Of a stretch of DNA of 64,000 bases, positions 57,803 through 64,000 are shown one piece after another. The position numbers and the translations under genes were made by a program. The stretch's first letter is position 1; the number at the start of each line of letters is the position of its first letter. The notes beneath the pieces are model-generated. The model did not search any database and had not been told where the DNA came from. It saw only the letters and a list, made by a program, of their open reading frames with translations. Origin of the DNA: Epiperipatus broadwayi (lineage: Eukaryota; Onychophora; Udeonychophora; Euonychophora; Peripatidae); the NCBI GenBank assembly GCA_028023455.1, contig JAQFVV010000018.1, positions 8,476,679-8,540,678 on the forward strand, written 5' to 3'.

Positions 57803-57971
57803 AAATAACTAGAGGGATTTGAACTTAAGATTTTCAGTCTATAATCATCCTCTGCTCCACCTTAAGCAACCAGCCCACATGATCATATACATCATATTTG
57901 TCAATTATTTGGGATGGAATAGAGAACAAATATAGACTAAAAGTCCTAAGTTCAAATCCCTCTAGTTATTT
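57803..57971. mobile_element. Foldback of two head-to-head tRNA-like sequences
   Basis: The ends AAATAACTAGAGGGATTTGAACTTA and its inverse TAAGTTCAAATCCCTCTAGTTATTT bound 169 bp. On the minus strand the left arm reads GCTTAAGGTGGAGCA (A-box-like), AGACTGAAAATCT (a complete anticodon stem-loop with GAA, the Phe anticodon), then GTTCAAATCCC (B-box). The right arm, plus strand, has AGACTAAAAGTCC and GTTCAAATCCC. Pairing for an acceptor stem comes only from the opposite arm. It is likely a tRNA-derived SINE inverted pair, not functional tRNA genes. Confidence 0.65.
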
Positions 57972-58981
57972 AAATAAAAAAATATTCAGTACACTGAATG
58001 AATAGATTAATTAAATAAATATTTTTGTTTTAAGATGTTATTTAATTATTGTATCAAAATTATTTTTAAAACAATATTCTTCTTGTTTATTTTATAGAAA
58101 TAAATGAATAAAACTTATGATATTTATAAAATACAGAACAGGTTAAATGACTAAAGCTATATTTTCAAGTTTTTTTTTTTTTTTTTGTAAAAGCTTCTTT
58201 TATTTTACAAACTTTATTTCACAGAATGAGGGGAGTGCTAAAATTTACCTTGCACAAAGGCGTTTTTTAATCATGCAGTGAACCTGGCTGTACTTTTAAC
58301 TCTATTTTACTTTTTTTTTCTAGTAGTATTTATTTTTGAATCAAAAAAATGGTTTACTGTATTGAAAAAGCCTCATAATGCAGAATTTCATCATCAGCTA
58401 TGGTCTCAGAAGTAATATAATTTTCTACTTCTTCTTAGACTAAATAAACTCGATATTTTTTCAGGTAGCTTACTCATAGTCAGCCTAACTTTTTTTCTTT
58501 AAATCCACTATATCTTTCATCAATGAGAAGTTGATGATCCTGGTAATTTTTTCTACTTTCTTGTTTTTTAAAGGTAAAATATTAAAGATACTTGGTCTTA
58601 TTTATAATATAATATATATGCTTTATCAAACTTTAAAATTACATAAATTATTTTCCTTAAAACATCCACTCTATTATTCTGTTCCAATGCCGTCTCTTAA
58701 TATGTAAATGAAAGCTGGGATAATCATGTGATGCTTTGTTTATCTGAATCCTATGTCTGATAACTTGACAATATTATCTCACCATTTGATGCTATTTAAC
58801 TATAAAGGAAAATATATATCCTTATCTGCATTATAAAAGCTATTTATACCAGAAATTATTATAATATTCCATCAATGTAATAAAAAATTGCTGATAAACT
58901 GCTATTAAGTTCACCTAATCATAAATGTAAAAAAAAACAGTTTTTAATAAATGTATAAACATAACAAACATACATACATAC
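57972..58981. other. AT-rich intron DNA; nothing recognised
   Basis: This is part of the first visible intron of the receptor gene. A T-run lies at 58169-58186 and a CATA repeat at 58967-58980 abuts the splice donor of the next exon. No repeat family or coding frame was recognised. Confidence 0.4.
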
Positions 58982-59045
58982 CTTGAAGCTGAAATATAAA
59001 AAGTTGACCAAATCTATTGCCATGGGAATCAAAATTAACATCACC
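58982..59045 (-). CDS. GABA-B-type receptor exon: ligand-binding domain, lobe 2
   Basis: First visible exon (64 bp) of the minus-strand receptor gene: GDVNFDSHGNRFGQ then LFIFQLQ, ending with the G of a split codon. The F-D-x-x-G-x-R-x-G-x-x-x-I-x-Q-x-Q pattern is the conserved strand-turn-strand near the end of the periplasmic-binding-protein-like (ANF receptor) domain of GABA-B and related receptors. The acceptor is TTTTAATTAG at 59055-59046, and the donor GTATGTATG at 58981 has strong consensus. The next exon follows 18 kb downstream at 40955 and completes Asp. No further upstream exon was found between 59046 and 64000. Confidence 0.9.
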
Positions 59046-60084
59046 CTAATTAAAAAAAATAATATTAAAAAATTATCCATAAAATATTCTTCCATAAAGT
59101 AAACAAATTACAAAATTATTACATATATAATTTATTAAATAGATGTACAGTTTAGATGGCTAACCAGCAGACCAGAAATATATGACTACTGCCGTGATAG
59201 TTTCTATTATTTGGTACAATTTTTATATAGATATAGTGATACAAAAATTTTATATTCTTAAACTTAAATTAAATATAAACTATATATTTTATTTAATTAT
59301 AAATTTAAAGTGAACTGTTCCATTTATATACAAGTAAATACTTCAAAGTTTCAAATATATATAAAGTGTCAACTATGTGTACCCTCTTAGAGATGAGCAA
59401 AAATGTTTTATACTTTATGTTATTTGCAATAATAATTCTGCAGACTCAAAAATTAAATATTCATGAATTGATTCTGAAGTGAAAATAAAATTTTTCAGTT
59501 TGATCACTCAAAGGAAGTGTTATTATTACTTTATCACACTGGTGCTCAAAGATCACGTGAGCTCTAAGAACAAATTATATGATTAATTTTCTACTTTGAA
59601 AAACTCTATTTTCTCTTTCCAAAATGATGACCATCATTTACTTATAGAGGTTTTCTTAATAACAGTTGGAGATTTTATGTTTTGATTATTATTTTGTGTT
59701 TTGTATAGGCATGTATGATCTGCAAATAAATAATCAAAAACCAAATTAATTTGAAAAAAGTTTTAACAATAATTTAATTTACACCATCTATATAATTTTT
59801 TTATAATATTTCTCAATCATCTGTTTAATGAAAAAAACTGATCTTTGTTCCATCGTGACTGAGATTATCAGCAGCCTGGAACCGAGTTCAGAGCCTATGT
59901 AACATAGAAATGCAATTTGAAACTCAATGGTAAAAATTTAATTTTATTTAAAAGTATAATAAATTTATATAATTAATTAGTTATTTATATCTTTTAATGG
60001 TATTTAAAAAAAGATTGTTAAATAATTTTTATTAAAAGCTCTGTCTTGTCTATTAACATCAAACTGAGAGAAAGGATATTTATT
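59046..60084. other. AT-rich intron DNA; nothing recognised
   Basis: Searched on the minus strand for a preceding receptor exon ending in phase 0. None was supported. Confidence 0.45.
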
Positions 60085-61560
60085 AATAGTAATATGTTGA
60101 TCTATTTCTATTATCTGATATCAATAATTAAATTTCCTTAGAAAAGTTCGAGCTTGATTTAAACTAATGTTTTGAATGGAAATATTCTTTTCTTCAGTCA
60201 TTTCTGGCTTGTCAGTGTTAGTATTAACATGAGAATTGTATCTTAACTTTTAGATTTATGAATATTTAATAGGATGTTTTAACCAACTAGGCAATTTACA
60301 AAAGGAACAATTAAAAAAAAATTTCATACATTTATCCGTGAGTATCTTCTGATTTTTCCACTGTTTCGTAAAGGTAAAATTAATGAATATCTTCAAATGT
60401 TGTGAATTCTGGTCCTAGTTTGATTTATGGAATTATTTGCCATTATCACATGAAGATCTTCTTTGACTTTACTTCTGTACTTTTTTATCTCTACCCAATA
60501 TTTTTGCTTTTTGAGTATGTTTTCATTGTACATACATGGTTTCCTACTTTAGATAATCTGCATTTTTTTCTTTTTTAATTATCAGTTTGTGCTCTTTTAG
60601 TCACTTTTCAATGGAAAGAATTGTCTCATCAATATACATTCTTCCACATACCATTCAATTTTTTTTCAGCATTTCAAGTTTAGATTTTGTAGATGTTAGG
60701 ATTCCTTGTAGTGTGCTATATATTTGGAAAGCTGTTTTAATGTTATTATTGATTGCATATTGTTTTAGATTGTTTATTATTTTTGGTTTTATGAATGCAC
60801 TATAATACCAATAAGATCTTTTTTTTCTTCCAAGTTACTAGTTTTTGAACAAACTTCCTTTGCTGTATTCCATCATGACATTATAGCTTCATGTTTTGTA
60901 TTTCTATCTTAACTGGATGTGTATAATGAGTATTTTTCTGTAAGGGTTTTTTTTGTAAACTGTAGCTTTGATTTTTTTATGAGGGAGACTTATCACAAAA
61001 ACATTTAAGAATGTCATTTCTTTTTGTTTTGATTCTATTGTAAATTAATTAAAGGATTACGTTATTAATGTGCCCAGAAATTATTTGTAATAGTATTTTA
61101 CTATATAGTCATATAAATAACATATCATCAAGATAGTAAAGCCAGACTTTAGATGAATATGGATTAGTATTAATGATTGTAGTTTCAAGTTCTTTTATGT
61201 AAATGTTGCTAATAAGAAATAACATTGGTAATCCCATAGCCATGCCTTGATTTGAAAAAAATCCCTGTTTTATTCAAAGTAAATTGTTATTATGCCAAAT
61301 GTTAATAGTTTCACTATTCTATTGAAAAAATAATTGTTCTGTTTTGTAAACTATTATCAGTATTTAATCTTTTTAGACAATGCTTCATCATTAGTTACAT
61401 TTGTGAATAAACTTTCCACAATAAACTTACCAATATATCACTTGTTTCAATTTTCATGTTCTTGATTAATTCCCAAATTGCTAAAAATCCCAAACAAAAA
61501 ACTTTGTCTAATATGCCAAATGACAGAAAACTTTGAGAAGAAATCTTGACAAGTTTTGGA
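60085..61560 (-). pseudogene. Decayed Penelope-like element: reverse transcriptase, nuclease, tRNA-like module
   Basis: On the minus strand: QGMAMGLPMLFLISNIYI at about 61252-61200 (the Q-G-x-x-M-G-S-P block of PLE reverse transcriptase), then VWLYYLDD at about 61150-61127 (catalytic Y-x-D-D). From 60649 CGRMYIDETILSIEK then LKEHK (GIY-YIG start, with Asp in place of Gly in Y-I-G, and one stop). A nuclease tail parallel to the 42.5 kb copy follows near 60560-60420 (SKVGNHV...), then TTGCCTAGTTGGTTAAAAC, tRNA-like, near 60295-60275, and finally the family terminus resembling TTGGACTATTTCCATCATCT (60098-60117). It is longer than the other copies and full of stops and indels. Confidence 0.7.
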
Positions 61561-61754
61561 AAAATAATTTTTTAAAACACATAATAGGTCTAAATGAAAA
61601 GTGATCCTCATGGTTTTAAAATAGATTGTAAAGATGAAGGATTTTGCTAAAATATTATGTTAATTTACTATTTTCTGAATTACTAAAATAAAGGAATAAA
61701 ATATCACACTGCTTTATTACAAGACTCCAGCTTATATAGTGTTGTTTTAGCAAC

Positions 61755-62170
61755 ATACTGATGTGATGTTATGTGATGTATTGTAGCTACTCCTTAAACG
61801 AAGTCAAAAACCTCTCAGCAATTATACCAAGAAAAACTTGTTAGCTACTTAATTTAGTCTAATTTTTCCCATATTCTGCTCCATCACATTTCCACAACAT
61901 AATCTTTGTCAACTCTACAGCCTTTATATCTAAATCCCCCTTATCTTTTTCCAAACCCAGCATAAAAACCAATAATCTACTTTCTGTATAATCACTTTTT
62001 TCATATTTATTTTCCCATAACTTCATTATATGTGCCCTTTCTGTTTTCAAGCATTTACATTCAATTAACAAATGCCTAATATTTTCTATTCCTTCCTTAC
62101 ATAATTTACAGACTAAATTACCCATATTTTTCCATTTACACCTACTCTATGCTGCTGACATCTATAATTT
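61755..62170 (-). pseudogene. LINE 3' end with CCHC zinc knuckle (source family of the 17.4 kb insertion)
   Basis: A minus-strand frame at 62125-61859 reads NLVCKLCKEGIENIRHLLIEC, given here as C-K-L-C, then H-L-L-I-E-C (C-x2-C-x7-8-H-x4-C), the zinc knuckle at the C-terminus of many non-LTR retrotransposon polymerases. About 60 further residues follow, with LLVFMLG. After the stop comes a 3' UTR with GAAGTCAA... shared with 17.4 kb, and it ends in repeated ATCAC units (plus strand TGATGTGATGTTATGTGATG, 61760-61779). An in-frame stop sits just upstream of the knuckle, so the element is dead. Polymerase domains upstream were not recognised. Confidence 0.75.
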
Positions 62171-63025
62171 ATTTGCTCAATTTTAAATCCATGATCTGAT
62201 AATTTGTTTTTGATATATTCAAATAAATGGTAGCTTTTATAACTTACATAAAAAATAACAGTACTTGCAAATTATATTCATACAAATGTTATTCAGTACA
62301 AAACTAAAATTAAATTAAGTACAAGAATAATGTTTATTAATAATAAATTTTTTAATATGTAGTTAGATAAAATATATTCACACGATCAATTTTAAATGAA
62401 AATTTTTATAAATGCTAATTTCACACAAAGTAAAAATTCTGTCATCATAAATCTAAATTATTTATGATTTAAAAAGAGGGGGAAATGATTTTATGCATTA
62501 TGCAGTTAATTATCAATTTTATATGATCAAATATTACTAAAGGCAGATTAAAAATATTGTTTATTCTGTCAGTTTTAATCAATAATTTCATCATTTGTTT
62601 CTGTCATATTCAAGATAATGGTGGCTTTTATGGCAAACACAAAAAATAGAATAATAAAAAACAAAAAGATTTAATCACTTATATTAGTAAAATATTTTTT
62701 CATCTAATTTCTATTTAATTTTGACTGTATTTATGTAAAATAAATAAATTTGTAAACTATTGCTTTAAACAAAAATTAACAATGCTGAAAAAAAATTCAA
62801 AGCTTATTAGTTAGATAATTACAAAAATAAAATCTTTGATAATAGAATATAAAATGCACCAAAAATACATTGTACATTGTGTTAAATTAATCTTTTTTAT
62901 TAATTGTCTCATTTTAATTTAATAAATAATGACTTAGGAAATGCCATTATCAATCTAGGTAAGAAAGAATAAAATGATAGACCATAAATTGAAAAATTAT
63001 CATTAAAAAAAAATACTTAAATGTT
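62171..63025. other. AT-rich intron or flanking DNA; nothing recognised
   Basis: No frame with homology and no repeat beyond simple A/T runs. Confidence 0.4.
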
Positions 63026-63029
63026 TTAA

Positions 63030-63118
63030 TACAATATATATATATATATATATATATATGTATTATAAACATGGACTCCTTTAATATATATATATATATA
63101 TATATATTAAAGGAGTCC
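63030..63118. repeat. (TA)n microsatellite and a perfect 46-bp palindrome
   Basis: A TA run at 63033-63059 is followed by GGACTCCTTTAA, a second TA run, and TTAAAGGAGTCC at 63073-63118, a perfect inverted repeat that could extrude as a cruciform. Possibly the minimal remnant of a foldback element. Confidence 0.9.
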
Positions 63119-64000
63119 AAATATCCAGGGTAACAAAATGAGATCTGGTCTATTAAAGAATCAAAAAATTCAAGTATTGTAAAAATCTCAAATATTCCAG
63201 TATCAATAATTATAAGCAAATTAATTTTACAGTTATGAAAAATATTAATGTTAAAACAATTTTTTTTATGGTATTATGATTTTAGTTTTAACTAATATAT
63301 TATTATTATTTTGGTTTTAAATAATATTTTGTTATTATGGGATAAAACACGCACATACATAATAATATTTTTATATGTGTATAATTGCGAGTGAATGTGA
63401 AGTAACAAGTAGTATTAGAATATTAGATTATTTTGTTTCAAGTTAAGTATAGCATTTCAGAGGTAGAAGAGAGGGGGAGAAAATAATGTAAAACTTGTTT
63501 CTAAAACTTGCTCTTTCAATTCTACTAACATTTTTTTTTACATTCTACTTACATGTTAGATTTATAAAGTATGTGTGCTAATGAGCAGATAATATTTTTT
63601 TCTTGAAATACTTTTCTCATGGAGTGAAAATCATGGTCAATGTAACATCCAACTTAATACAAAATACATTTGAAGGGAAAGGGGGAAGAACTTGAAATTA
63701 ATCTGAGGATTGTTATATAATCAATTATTATCATTATTAGTATTCATGTCAATTTTCATGTTTCTCTAAAAATTTTATGTATATGTTAGAAATGTAGTAA
63801 TAAATATTAGTTTGTTTTATTAAATGAGGTGTATATATTTCATTAAGTGTAGTCTTTGTTAAGTGTGATTATTCATCATCATCAATGGTTGAATATTAGT
63901 TATTTAAGATATAAGTAAATATGCTATAATTAAGCAATAATTATGAATGTCTTTATAAAAATTAGTTTTATGTTTAGGCTTAGTCCTAGAACTGTAGTTG
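63119..64000. other. AT-rich DNA to the window edge; nothing recognised
   Basis: No supported coding sequence. A GA-rich patch (63460-63482 and 63674-63690) and ATC repeats (63871-63882) are the only compositional features. Confidence 0.4.

Larger units (their letters stand above)
5331..59045 (-). other. Gene span: partial GABA-B-type (family C) G-protein-coupled receptor
   Basis: Five exons on the minus strand join in frame. Lengths are 64, 81, 151, 124 and 108 bp, total 528 bp or 176 codons with no stop, and split codons are restored at each phase 1 or 2 junction. Read 5' to 3' they give the end of the extracellular ligand-binding domain (FDSHGNRFGQ, then VKIGTYDET and IRWK), the linker with PMDD, TM1, TM2 and TM3, in canonical order. 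GABA-B receptors are obligate heterodimers at the plasma membrane that couple metabotropic GABA signals to Gi/o. IKLSSP and AKTWRVH look more like subunit-2 or arthropod type-3 receptors than subunit 1, but the subtype is not settled. Introns are 18,026, 6,803, 14,560 and 13,798 bp and full of transposons. Both gene ends lie outside the window. Confidence 0.92.

Noticed and set aside
57803-57971. Functional tRNA-Phe gene
   Set aside because: No 5' acceptor strand within the same arm and a mismatched D-arm; it is a foldback with tRNA-like parts.

Overview
The window looks like nuclear DNA from an invertebrate animal. It is very AT-rich, has no prokaryote-style gene packing, and carries spliceosomal exons, TA and GT microsatellites and many decayed transposable elements. 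The phylum cannot be fixed from sequence alone; an arachnid, mollusc, cnidarian or flatworm would each fit.

Host gene. One host gene covers most of the window on the minus strand. Five short exons (59045-58982, 40955-40875, 34071-33921, 19360-19237 and 5438-5331) join in frame through GT-AG introns of about 18.0, 6.8, 14.6 and 13.8 kb. They encode 176 consecutive residues of a family C G-protein-coupled receptor of the metabotropic GABA (GABA-B) type: the end of the ligand-binding domain, then transmembrane helices 1, 2 and 3. Only about 1% of the 53.7 kb span is coding. The N-terminal exons and the exons for TM4-TM7 lie outside the window. Nearly everything else listed here sits in the introns of this gene or its flanks.

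Left edge (1-2050). There is an intact but edge-truncated Merlin/ISXO2-type transposase on the minus strand. It is followed by 105-bp and 207-bp tandem repeats and a minisatellite that places CACGTG about every 50 bp.

Introns. They hold (i) Penelope-like retroelement (PLE) pieces: a near-perfect 0.99 kb palindrome with the GIY-YIG nuclease end (55.9-56.9 kb), copies with terminal inverted repeats at 35.9, 42.2 and 51.1 kb, and a longer copy with reverse transcriptase at 60.1-61.5 kb; (ii) a separate family carrying hammerhead ribozymes, as a head-to-head pair at 14.6-15.3 kb, a 638-bp tandem pair at 36.6-37.9 kb and a decayed pair at 33.3-33.8 kb; (iii) RTE-like and other LINE fragments, a Ty3/gypsy pol remnant and a possible hAT end; (iv) many foldback or MITE-like elements and tRNA-like (SINE-like) modules.

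Most interesting points. The hammerhead family has two structurally complete ribozyme forms with compensating changes in stem III. Three PLE copies have a tRNA-like module between the nuclease and the 3' hairpin. Head-to-head inverted duplication recurs in unrelated element families.
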